A stretch of DNA of 64,000 bases from Euhalothece natronophila Z-M001 (GTDB taxonomy: Bacteria > Cyanobacteriota > Cyanobacteriia > Cyanobacteriales > Rubidibacteraceae): NCBI RefSeq assembly GCF_007904085.1, contig NZ_CP042326.1, forward strand, positions 620,001 to 684,000, read 5' to 3'. Of the stretch, positions 9,509 through 16,725 are shown in pieces. The number at the start of each line of letters is the position of its first letter. Within the stretch, counting starts at the first letter, position 1. The notes beneath the pieces were generated by a model. The model was not told the origin of the DNA. It did not search any database and was given only the letters and a program-made list of their open reading frames with translations. Made by a program: the position numbers and the translations under genes.

Positions 9509-10088
9509 ATGGCAACTCTCACGATTCGCATCCCAGAGGAGAAACATGAACGTCTCAAAGCTTTAGCAGAAGGGCTGAGAATCCTACGACTACAACTCGC
9601 GCGTTCCTTTGCGCCGTACGACGGCGCAGGGTCACTCGTCAATTTTAATTTAGTCGGTAGACGGGGCGTATAAACATCTGGGGAGACCCCAGATGACAGC
9701 CCCTCATGAATCAGCCCAGTTGTGGTAAGATAAATAAAGTAGGCCTTATATTCAAGAGCTAATCGCCACCTACTAATTGATACAGAATTAATTTCTGAGA
9801 AACCTTCAACCGAGGGGCATCCGGGAGAAGTAAAATAAAGCTCCGACTCGTATCCGAACCGATAGGTGGAGTTGGTGAGAAGCCCCAACCACATCGAAAG
9901 ATTGGTTGGGGAGTATGTCACCCCAAAGTCGAGGAATCAGTGTTAATAAACTGATGGAAGAACTTTCAACGATTGCGCTAACTGAATTTGACGCTCATAC
10001 TCGTTTCCAAGCGATGGCATCCAGAGGTAATCCCGAACAAGGGCTGAAATTATTGGATAAACTTGATGCTCGTTCTGCAAGTCAGTGA
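9509..10088 (+). pseudogene. RHH antitoxin of the PIN pair, split by an IS200/IS605-type insertion
   Basis: The 5' part begins MATLTIRIPEEKHERLKALA, a ribbon-helix-helix start. It then runs into the 355-base insertion and stops after 54 codons at 9673. The matching 3' part resumes at 9924 with QSRGISVNKLMEEL and continues through DAHTRFQAMASRGNP to a TGA at 10088. Joining 9568 to 9924 restores one frame of about 75 codons, the usual size for such antitoxins. Toxin and antitoxin of this operon have been inactivated by unrelated elements, so no active toxin remains to be neutralised. Confidence 0.75.
9569..9923 (+). mobile_element. Non-autonomous IS200/IS605-type element with hairpin ends
   Basis: About 355 bases; boundaries are good to a few bases because they were found by restoring the split antitoxin frame. 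Near the left end is a perfect hairpin (GCGCCGT-acg-ACGGCGC at 9611-9627). Internally there is ATCTGGGG-aga-CCCCAGAT, and near the right end CCCCAACCA/TGGTTGGGG (9883-9911) followed by AGTATGTCAC. Subterminal hairpins, no inverted repeats, no target duplication and a GAAGCCC...GGG-AGT-CAC right end are the pattern of IS200/IS605 elements and their TnpB guide-RNA ends. No tnpA or tnpB is present. The left 114 bases recur at 57843. Confidence 0.65.
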
Positions 10089-10245
10089 AGCCGTCTGAAA
10101 AGGCTATTCTTAACCAACGGTCAGAAGCAGGCACCTTCCGTTAAGGAAGGCGTAAGCTCTGACTAACGACTAACCCTTGAGGTTTAGTCGCAGGATGCGT
10201 CGGGGCATCTGCTCAATAATGAATGGGGAGTGGCAGGGTAAGTCA
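10089..10245. other. Structured intergenic segment sharing a hairpin with 57.99 kb
   Basis: The stretch between the broken antitoxin and the next gene contains stacked stems: CGGTCAGA paired with TCTGACT around CCTTCC-gttaa-GGAAGG, then GACTAA/TTTAGTC, then GATGC/GCATC. The first motif (ACCAACGGTCAGA ... CTCTGAC) recurs at about 57998-58030, next to another copy of the IS605-type left end. It may be the 3' guide-RNA-like part of a related element or an independent small RNA; no gene is seen. Confidence 0.4.
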
Positions 10246-11250
10246 TTAAGAACCTGACCAACTAATCCACTTATGAGAAATACCGCGCTCAGTTGCTACT
10301 TGCTGTAATTCAACATCCCCAATATTGGCACCAGTCAGGAGTGCAGCGCTTAACTCGACATCCGTTAAGATTGCCCCGCTTAGATCAGCATTAGAGAAAT
10401 CAGCACCTCTCACGTCAGCACCTTTTAAATTAGCTCGTCCCAGTTTAGCCCCAACTAGACTCGCTCCGATCAAGTTTACTTGACTCAGATTAGCACTCCT
10501 TAAATCAGCATAATCAAGGTCAGCATCTGTCAAATTAGCAGAACTAAGGTTACTTCTAGATAACTTAGCTTCAGTTAAATCAGCATGGCTTAAATCAGCC
10601 TCACTAAGGTCAATTTCTTCCAGATTGGCTCCTTTTAAATTGGCACCATGTAGGTTAACTTTGGAGAAGATTCGTTCCCCTTGCTCTTTTCGGGATAGTA
10701 ATTGAATAGCATCCATTTTTTGACCTCCTATTTTTGGTGATGAAAGACTTATTTTACTGGAGCGATTAACTGAGTGATCGGATGGAATAATATCCATCGG
10801 TTTTTGAGCAGCTAGATAGGTAATGGCATTTTGAATCGCTTCTTGTGTTGAACTTGAAAAATTGTTCCCTTTTTGACAATTAACTGCTGGTATCAAAATC
10901 CAGAAAGCATTGGGCTGTTTATGGTAAGTCAACTGGGTAAAAGATAGCAGTACAGATGGCGGGTCTAAAGAATTTATTTCAAATTTCTCCTTTTTGGAAT
11001 TAGGAAGAAAATGTTTAACAATTATCTCTGGTTTCAGGTTGTTAAATGGCACATAAGAGCCAACAAAGACAACTGTTTTTGCTTGAATCATGAAAGAAGC
11101 AAGCCTAGGAGTAAGATATTCAACGCTGAGAGCCTCTGTATCTTTCCAGTCTTGTTGTTGGATAATTTCAGCAATACGGCATCCAGCCCCTTCATCAGAT
11201 TTTTCGCGATTGCCGTAACCGATTACTAAACGAGATTTAGTTAATTTCAT
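10246..11250 (-). CDS. Hydrogenase-maturation-protease-like domain fused to pentapeptide repeats
   Basis: A 334-residue protein in two parts. Residues ~5-160 look like the HybD/HyaD peptidase family: RLVIGYGNREKSDEGAG resembles its GNPLRGDDGVG-type start with one acidic ligand position kept. Residues ~205-315 are about 20 A(D/N)LxX pentapeptide repeats (ANLKG, ADLSH, ADLTE, ANLTD and so on), which fold into a right-handed beta-helix. No signal peptide or membrane segment is seen. No hydrogenase genes are nearby, so a role in NiFe maturation is not supported. Such fusions could be protein-interaction scaffolds; I assign no function. Confidence 0.7.
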   Translation of the reverse strand: MKLTKSRLVIGYGNREKSDEGAGCRIAEIIQQQDWKDTEALSVEYLTPRLASFMIQAKTVVFVGSYVPFNNLKPEIIVKHFLPNSKKEKFEINSLDPPSVLLSFTQLTYHKQPNAFWILIPAVNCQKGNNFSSSTQEAIQNAITYLAAQKPMDIIPSDHSVNRSSKISLSSPKIGGQKMDAIQLLSRKEQGERIFSKVNLHGANLKGANLEEIDLSEADLSHADLTEAKLSRSNLSSANLTDADLDYADLRSANLSQVNLIGASLVGAKLGRANLKGADVRGADFSNADLSGAILTDVELSAALLTGANIGDVELQQVATERGISHKWISWSGS

Positions 11251-11621
11251 TGTTTTTTATTAAGATGATTTTATATTCTATTTTGATCTTAATGGTTAAT
11301 TTATTATTTTTGTATAAAAAGTATGCTTTTCTTAATAAAAGATAGGATTGCTTAAAATATATATATTAAATTAGTTTAAGAGAGAGTATTTTTTCTTAGG
11401 TAAATTTCAACAAGTAGCAGTAATTAATCTCGCGTAGTGAGCCGACGGAAAGCGCCTAACTTTTGCCATTTGCGAAACTGCTGTCCAAGGAGGTAGATCG
11501 TGAACCAAGCCCTCCACTGACAGCATTTATGGAAGAAATAAAATATTCCATTCAGAACTTCTCGCACATCACTTGCTTATAAATTGGGGTTAGATGTAGC
11601 AACTTTTTAAGAAATGCGAGA
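11251..11621. other. AT-rich gap between two minus-strand genes
   Basis: It contains a decayed transposase fragment (listed separately) and AT-rich DNA upstream of the pentapeptide gene. I see no other gene, RNA or clear promoter here. Confidence 0.5.
11428..11525 (-). pseudogene. Remnant of an IS5-family transposase
   Basis: Read on the minus strand, pieces in two frames spell the N-terminal block of IS5-type transposases: CQWRA, then HDLPPWT in a second frame, then QFRKWQKLGAFRR back in the first. The order matches the usual QWRxLPxDxPPW...YxxFRxW signature, so at least two compensating indels have occurred. No inverted repeats or remaining transposase body are visible. Confidence 0.6.
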
Positions 11622-12500
11622 TTAGGAAAGGCGACTGACACGACTTGATTGCAGTTGGTTAATGAGTTGGAGAATTTCTCGTCGCGCCTTTTGATTTCCT
11701 TGAGATTGAAACTGTTTTGCCCCTGTCATTAAATCTTTGAGGGCGGAATTAGTATCATTTACTTGATAATAGGCTAATCCTCGGCTGACATAGTAAGAGG
11801 GATTATTCGGTGCTTTTTCTAAAGCCCTAGTAAAGTGTTTAATTGCAGTCTTATGTTCTCCCAAATAATGACAGACACATCCCAAGTTATATAACGAACG
11901 GCTATCATTTTGGTTTAAGTGAATTGCTTGGGAAAAGTCTTGTCTTGCTTGGTGGTATTGGTTTTGTTCTAAATAGACAATCCCTCGATCATTATAAATG
12001 GTTGCTTTTTCTTGTTCACTAAGATGCTGGGTATTTTCTAGGGCTTGGTTGTAATCAGAGAGAGCTTTAGGTAATTGCGCGATCGCGCTGTAAGCTAATC
12101 CCCGATTATATAGGGCTTGAGTATGGTTTGGTTCTTGACTTAAAATGTAATTATAGTCATTAATAGCAGCGTTATAATTTTGATGGCGATAGTAAGCTAA
12201 CCCTCGCCAAAGATAAGCATTAATTGAGTTAGAATTTTCTTGAATAACCGCAGAACAATCCGCGATCGCGCTTTCTAATTTTTCTAAGTTTAATTGTGTT
12301 AAACAACGATATTGTCTAGCTTGAGAATTTTCAGGCTCATCTTTTAAAACTTGATCAAACGTTAACAGAGCTTCTTGATAGTTTTCTTCTTGAATTTGTT
12401 GAACTCCCAACGTCATTAAATCTAAAGGAGTAGCGACGGCTGGAAATTCCATTGAGATAATCATAAATGGAATCATTAGGAATTGAACAAGACGTAACAT
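11622..12500 (-). CDS. Exported tetratricopeptide-repeat protein
   Basis: A 292-residue protein with an N-terminal signal-like hydrophobic segment (LVQFLMIPFMIISMEFPAVA, cleavage near residue 24). About seven TPR units follow, with the typical A-x-x-x-Y/N-R-G-x-A and D-Y-x-x-A-L patterns at ~34-residue spacing. TPR proteins mediate protein-protein contacts; the partner is unknown. ATG 12500 is preferred over an upstream in-frame TTG. It is not in an operon with its neighbours. Confidence 0.75.
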   Translation of the reverse strand: MLRLVQFLMIPFMIISMEFPAVATPLDLMTLGVQQIQEENYQEALLTFDQVLKDEPENSQARQYRCLTQLNLEKLESAIADCSAVIQENSNSINAYLWRGLAYYRHQNYNAAINDYNYILSQEPNHTQALYNRGLAYSAIAQLPKALSDYNQALENTQHLSEQEKATIYNDRGIVYLEQNQYHQARQDFSQAIHLNQNDSRSLYNLGCVCHYLGEHKTAIKHFTRALEKAPNNPSYYVSRGLAYYQVNDTNSALKDLMTGAKQFQSQGNQKARREILQLINQLQSSRVSRLS

Positions 12501-12605
12501 CAACTAACCTCTTAACTCAATCTTTTTTTACATTTCTAAAATTAATAAAAAGCAAGGTACATCATTTTGCACCCTGCTATAGCAGTTTTCAATCTCATGA
12601 GGTAT

Positions 12606-12656
12606 TTGTCCTTCGTCCTTTGTTGTTTGTAAACCAATGACCAATGACTAATAACT
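12606..12656. repeat. Dispersed short tandem repeat of GGACAAA / CATTGGTC type
   Basis: Intergenic words such as TCCTTCGTCC, CCAATGACCAATGACTAA and related heptamers occur here and again near 20990, 22672-22740 and 60573-60712. This matches the short-tandem-repeat (STRR) class common in cyanobacterial intergenic DNA. No function is evident. Confidence 0.6.
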
Positions 12657-12690
12657 CAGTTTGTACCTCAATAGACTAAGAAACGCTATA

Positions 12691-12797
12691 TATAGTCGTT
12701 CCAATTCAGTTCCGTAGTGCAGCCATCTTGGCTGCTACTAGGGAGCAAGATGCTCCCACTACTTTTAGGTTGCTGTTTTTTATTTGGAATCACTATA
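12691..12797 (+). mobile_element. 107-base MITE, copy 2
   Basis: Essentially identical to the copy at 9010 in the same orientation, with the same TA-ended inverted repeats and twin hairpins. It ends 5 bases beyond the petJ stop codon, so its hairpins may serve as a 3' end for that transcript. Confidence 0.85.
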
Positions 12798-12802
12798 AAC
12801 TA

Positions 12803-13123
12803 TTACCAGCCTTTTTCTGCTTGGCTTAAAACATACTCAGCAACTGCCTCAATTTGAGATGAAGTTAATCTTCCTCGAAATGCAGGCATCGCTCTTTTTC
12901 CATTGGTAACTTGTTGGACAATGTTTTCTTTAGAGTCCATATTGTATCGAGCTAAAGCATCTTGTTTTAGAGTTTTATTTGCCATAATCCGATTGCCTCC
13001 ACCAGCATGGCAAGCCGCACAGTTAGCCTGAAAAATTTGCTCACCACTAGGAGCCGCTTGAACAGGAGAAGCAATAACTAAGAAAGTCACTAACAGAAGA
13101 GATGCAATTATTTTCCGAATCAT
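12803..13123 (-). CDS. petJ: Cytochrome c6 (cytochrome c-553)
   Basis: A 106-residue precursor with a signal peptide to about residue 23 (cleavage after PVQA), giving a mature lumenal protein of ~83 residues. CAACH (35-39) is the haem-attachment motif, and Met 79 in RAMPAF is the likely sixth haem ligand. Cytochrome c6 carries electrons from the cytochrome b6f complex to photosystem I or the terminal oxidase, replacing plastocyanin when copper is scarce. It is divergent from znuA across a 237-base intergenic region, so metal-responsive control of both sides is plausible but unproven. Confidence 0.93.
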   Translation of the reverse strand: MIRKIIASLLLVTFLVIASPVQAAPSGEQIFQANCAACHAGGGNRIMANKTLKQDALARYNMDSKENIVQQVTNGKRAMPAFRGRLTSSQIEAVAEYVLSQAEKGW

Positions 13124-13326
13124 AGAACCATATTTTTTTCACTTCAGTGCTTATAAAATAAGATAGGTGACGTATAAGAATCAAAAGACAGGCTGTCTTA
13201 TAACCTGAGCAGTCGTAACTCAAGTGTTGCTAACTTGAGGATAGGTGAGGCATAATGATAACTATTTTCACACTAGCCTAAAAGCGGTTTACTTTCAGCA
13301 ATAGCTAGTTGTGGTTATTAAAAAAT

Positions 13327-13339
13327 AATGATTATCATT
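13327..13339. promoter_or_regulatory. Zur/Fur-type operator-like palindrome upstream of znuA
   Basis: AATGATTATCATT is a perfect palindrome around a central T and lies 21 bases before the znuA start. It resembles the TGATAATnATTATCA boxes bound by cyanobacterial Zur and the related Fur box. A weaker half-like match (AATGATAACTATT) lies near 13254. Position and the zinc-uptake operon behind it support a zinc-repressed promoter. Confidence 0.65.
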
Positions 13340-13360
13340 CTAAATAGAAGTTGAGTAATA

Positions 13361-14953
13361 ATGAAGAAGATGCCCAATAGACTAGGACAACGCTTACCAC
13401 TGATTCTTGCTTCTGCCTTTGCACTAGGTTTAGCCAGTTGTGAACCTAACGATCTTGCCACGAACGGAGCAGACGACGTTGATGAAGCGGAGGACTTAAC
13501 AATTGTCACCACTTTTATACCAATGACTAATTTTACTAAAGCAGTGGTCGGCGATCGCGCAGAAGTGGAACAACTCCTTCCCCCTGAGTCTGGAGCGCAC
13601 CACTATCAAGGAACACCGGGGGATGTTCAAATGCTTGCCAATGCCGATGTTTTGGTTAAAAATGGCTTGGATATGGAGTTTTTCTTAGAGGATACGATTG
13701 ACAGTGCTGATAATCCTGATTTACACACCATTGACACCAGTCAAGGGATTGCAGCCCTAACGTGGGATGAAATAGAAGCGGCTCGCGAAATTGATGCTGA
13801 TGATCATGACCACGATAATGGACATAGTCATGACCACGACCACGATCATGAAAACAGCCATGACCACGATAATGGGCATAGCCACGATGATAACCACCAT
13901 GATCATGAAAACAGCCATGACCACGATAATGGGCATAGCCACGATGATAACCACCATGATCATGAAAACAGTCATGACCACGATAACGGGCATAGCCACG
14001 ATGATAACCACCATGATCATGAAAACAGTCATGACCACGATAACGGGCATAGCCACGATGATAACCACCATGATCATGAAAACAGCCATGACCACGATAA
14101 CGGGCATAGCCACGATGATAACCACCATGATCATGAAAACGACCATGACCACGATAATGGGCATAGCCACGATGATAACCACCATGATCATGAAAACAGC
14201 CATGACCACGATAATGGGCATAGCCACGATGATAACCACCATGATCATGAAAACAGCCATGACCACGATAATGGGCATGATCATACCCACGATCACGATA
14301 ACGGGCATAGTCATAGCCACGATCACGGAGACTATGACCCTCATATTTGGCTTGATCCTAAACGTGCCATCCAACAAGTAGAGAACATTCGTGATGGCTT
14401 AATCGAAGTTGATCCTGCAGGAGAAGAGGTTTATACCGAGAACGCTGCTGCTTATATTGAGGAATTAGAAGCTCTAGACGAAGAACTTTCAGAAAAACTC
14501 AGCCCCTATGCTGGGCAAACCTTTGTGGTGTTTCATGATTTAGCCAATTACTTTGCTGACAGCTACGATCTGCGTTCAGAATACTTAGTGGGAGTTCCTG
14601 CAGAAAATCCGTCTCCTGATGATGTCAGACGAGTCATGGATACAGTCACAGAGTATAATATTCAAGCAGTTCTCACTGAACCGCAAGCAGAAGAGGGCTT
14701 TTCAGCCCTAGCTGATGACCTAGATATTACTGTAAGTGTATTTGATCCCATTGAAACGGGCGATTCTGATTCCCTAGAGCCTGAATACTATTTAACGACG
14801 ATGCGTCAAAATGTAGAAAATTTAGCAAATACTTTTGAAGCCACAGAGCAATCTCACTTACCATTAAATATTATTCCTCACCAAGAGAGAGTTAGTTATT
14901 CAAAGGAAGTAGAATCACCCCAAGTAATTGTCCTTGGCTTTCAGGAGAAATAA
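13361..14953 (+). CDS. znuA: Zinc ABC transporter substrate-binding lipoprotein with giant His/Asp loop
   Basis: A 530-residue ZnuA-type cluster-9 binding protein. The lipobox LASC places the lipidated cysteine at residue 27. The N-lobe has SGAHHYQGTPGDV (His ligand region) and the C-lobe has DPHIWLDP and FVVFHDLANYF. Between the lobes, residues ~146-323 are almost entirely His, Asp, Asn, Gly and Ser, built from a 19-residue unit. Typical ZnuA loops are far shorter (tens of residues). The protein should capture periplasmic Zn(II) and hand it to ZnuB. znuC starts one base after the stop, so translation is coupled. Confidence 0.92.
   Translation: MKKMPNRLGQRLPLILASAFALGLASCEPNDLATNGADDVDEAEDLTIVTTFIPMTNFTKAVVGDRAEVEQLLPPESGAHHYQGTPGDVQMLANADVLVKNGLDMEFFLEDTIDSADNPDLHTIDTSQGIAALTWDEIEAAREIDADDHDHDNGHSHDHDHDHENSHDHDNGHSHDDNHHDHENSHDHDNGHSHDDNHHDHENSHDHDNGHSHDDNHHDHENSHDHDNGHSHDDNHHDHENSHDHDNGHSHDDNHHDHENDHDHDNGHSHDDNHHDHENSHDHDNGHSHDDNHHDHENSHDHDNGHDHTHDHDNGHSHSHDHGDYDPHIWLDPKRAIQQVENIRDGLIEVDPAGEEVYTENAAAYIEELEALDEELSEKLSPYAGQTFVVFHDLANYFADSYDLRSEYLVGVPAENPSPDDVRRVMDTVTEYNIQAVLTEPQAEEGFSALADDLDITVSVFDPIETGDSDSLEPEYYLTTMRQNVENLANTFEATEQSHLPLNIIPHQERVSYSKEVESPQVIVLGFQEK
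13853..14251 (+). repeat. 57-base tandem repeats encoding the ZnuA metal loop
   Basis: Seven full 57-base units (19 codons, of the form NSHDHDNGHSHDDNHHDHE) and part of an eighth, with only a few synonymous changes (AGC/AGT, AAT/AAC) and one Ser-to-Asp change. Near identity at DNA level implies recent expansion by slippage or recombination. All units keep the frame, so copy number can vary without disrupting znuA. Confidence 0.9.
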
Positions 14954-14954
14954 T

Positions 14955-15713
14955 ATGCCAGATTCGGTGCTAGAGATTGACGAGTTAACAGTTTATCGGG
15001 GAACAGCAGTGGCAGTAGAGAAAGTTTCCTTTTCTTTAATGGAGGGAACTGATACGGCAATTGTTGGCCCCAATGGAGCAGGGAAAAGTACCCTTGTTCA
15101 AGCGGTTTTAGGGATTTTGCCCCGACATTCAGGAAATGTCTTTGTCTTAGGACAACCCTTAAGTCGCAAAGGTTACTTAACCCCGCAAGCTCGTCAAAAA
15201 GTCGCTTATCTCCCACAAAATTTCTTGTTTGATCGGCGGATTCCGATTATTGTGGAAGAATTTGTGGCTCTAGGCTGGCATCGTTTAGGGGTGCAACTCC
15301 CTTGGTCAGATCGCAAAAAATGTAGTTTAGCGGTGGAAGAAGCTCTAGCACGGGTGGATGCTTCTTATTTGAAGCGGAAGCCCATTAGTCAACTTTCTGG
15401 GGGAGAAACCAAGCGCATTTTATTGGCTTACTGCTTGGTGCGTCCCCGTCGCTTATTAATTTTAGATGAAGCCCCAGCAGGGTTAGATATTCGTGGCGAA
15501 TCAGAGTTTTATCAATTACTCCATCAATTAAAAGAAGAACAAGGTTGGGCAATTTTACAGATTTCCCATGATCTCGATATGGTAAGGCGACACTGCGATC
15601 GCGTGGTTTGTTTGAATCGTCACATTTTATGCGAAGGTAAACCCGAATGGGCGCTATCTCCCGAGAATTTATCGAGAGCTTACGGTTCTGAATTTGTTGG
15701 CTATCGAGGGTAA
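14955..15713 (+). CDS. znuC: Zinc ABC transporter ATP-binding protein
   Basis: A 252-residue ATPase with Walker A GPNGAGKST, the ABC signature LSGGETKR, Walker B RLLILDEAP and the switch histidine in QISHDL. It energises uptake by ZnuABC at the cytoplasmic membrane. ATG 14955 directly follows the znuA stop and has AGGAG 8-12 bases upstream, which decides the start over an in-frame TTG inside znuA. Its normal partner znuB lies 1 kb downstream, separated by a toxin-antitoxin module. Confidence 0.9.
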   Translation: MPDSVLEIDELTVYRGTAVAVEKVSFSLMEGTDTAIVGPNGAGKSTLVQAVLGILPRHSGNVFVLGQPLSRKGYLTPQARQKVAYLPQNFLFDRRIPIIVEEFVALGWHRLGVQLPWSDRKKCSLAVEEALARVDASYLKRKPISQLSGGETKRILLAYCLVRPRRLLILDEAPAGLDIRGESEFYQLLHQLKEEQGWAILQISHDLDMVRRHCDRVVCLNRHILCEGKPEWALSPENLSRAYGSEFVGYRG

Positions 15714-15834
15714 GGAAATATCAGAATATCATTAAAAGAAGTGACAGTTTTTTTAGAAAATTAAAGTTGAATCTTATTCCTTAAAATCAAGTAAACTTTA
15801 TAAATCAACCATTTTTCTGTCATATTTTATAATC

Positions 15835-16182
15835 ATGCTGGAGATAAACGATATTTCTACCCCAATTGAACTGCCGATGAAACAAATTGCTGAATTTTGT
15901 CAACGTTGGCAAGTCATTGAGTTTGCGCTGTTTGGTTCAGTGCTACGGAATGATTTTCGTTCAGACAGCGATGTGGATGTCATGGTGCAATTTCATCCCG
16001 ATGCTCACCCAAGGTTTAGAACATTAGATCAAATGGAAGCAGAACTAAAAACGATGTTTCATCGGGAGGTTGACTTAATTACTCGTGAAGGGATTGAAGC
16101 CAGTCGCAACGACTTACGCCGTCGTGAAATCCTTTCCTCGATTCAGGTGATTTATGCAAAGAGATCGTTAATTCCTGCTTGA
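15835..16182 (+). CDS. Minimal nucleotidyltransferase (MNT/MntA-type antitoxin)
   Basis: A 115-residue protein with the nucleotidyltransferase signature FGSVLRNDFRSDSDVDVMVQF (GSx10DxD) and a third acidic position in REVDLIT. Such MNT proteins AMPylate and silence HepT HEPN-domain RNases in MNT/HepT toxin-antitoxin systems. The partner hepT follows with overlapping ends. The module is inserted between znuC and znuB. The catalytic Gly-Ser and both aspartates are present, so the protein may be active even though its partner gene is damaged. Confidence 0.85.
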   Translation: MLEINDISTPIELPMKQIAEFCQRWQVIEFALFGSVLRNDFRSDSDVDVMVQFHPDAHPRFRTLDQMEAELKTMFHREVDLITREGIEASRNDLRRREILSSIQVIYAKRSLIPA

Positions 16183-16489
16183 TATACTGCAATCAGCAGA
16201 ACTGGTTGTAACCTACACTGAGCAATGCACGAAAGCTGAATTTTTGGAAAATATGCAACTTCAAGATGCTGTCATTCGAAGGCTTTTGGTGATTGCTGAA
16301 GCCGCAAGACGAGTTTCCGAAGAGACTCGACAAAGGTTTTCCAATATTGCCTGGCAGGAAATCAATGGTATGCGAAATCGATTAGTTCATGAATATGATG
16401 ATGTAAATCTGAATATTGTCTGGGATGTCGTTCAATTTGAGATACCAGAATTGATCCAAGAATTGAAATCAAACACTTCTCTTGAATAA
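16154..16489 (+). pseudogene. HepT-type HEPN toxin with an in-frame stop at codon 6
   Basis: From the expected ATG the frame reads MQRDR, TAA, then FLLDILQSAELVVTY and on through RRLLVIAEAARRV to the HEPN active-site motif RNRLVHEY. The frame is intact apart from the single TAA at 16169-16171. Unless an alternative start (for example TTG 16244, which would lose the first helix) is used, no full toxin is made. A nonsense mutation so early in a toxin is a common route to silencing. Confidence 0.7.
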
Positions 16490-16526
16490 GGAGTGTTGAT
16501 GTAAGCAGTGTCGGAGAGTCGCTATT

Positions 16527-16645
16527 TTATATTCTTGCTATGGCGCGATCGCGCTCTCTTTCAATCATTTGTTGACGCTCTCCCATTAAATCAAAGATTA
16601 TGATGGGAGTCTTATCAGGACGCTAGATAAAATAATACGCTAACA
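16527..16645 (-). pseudogene. Unidentified gene remnant between hepT and znuB
   Basis: The minus strand reads RPDKTPIIIFDLMGERQQMIERERDRAIARI and then stops; a stop codon also lies just upstream in the same frame. The composition looks like the end of a real soluble protein, but I do not recognise the family. It also contains a hairpin-like CTCCCAT...ATGGGAG sequence. Confidence 0.3.
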
Positions 16646-16725
16646 TTATTGACACTAGTGCTTGGCTAGCCATGCAAATGCTTCACGGTAGTTGGATTCC
16701 TAAATTAAACAAGGCTTGAAAAAGA

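Noticed and set aside
9436-9921. 161-codon minus-strand frame across the IS605-type insertion
   Set aside because: It reads antisense through the element and antitoxin with no recognisable domain; the structural interpretation explains the region better.
13853-14251. Regular repeats that might be taken for a CRISPR array
   Set aside because: Units are contiguous with no spacers and encode the in-frame His/Asp loop of ZnuA.
13757-14381. Long open frames on both strands and in other phases through the znuA repeat
   Set aside because: The 57-base unit contains no stops in several frames, so these are by-products of the tandem repeat; they give Met/Ile/Thr- or Met/Val/Ile-only products with no homology.
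16569-16605. CTCCCAT...ATGGGAG hairpin resembling an IS605-type right end
   Set aside because: It lies inside a minus-strand protein-like remnant (IIIFDLMGERQQ), and the expected tail is poor, so similarity may be chance.
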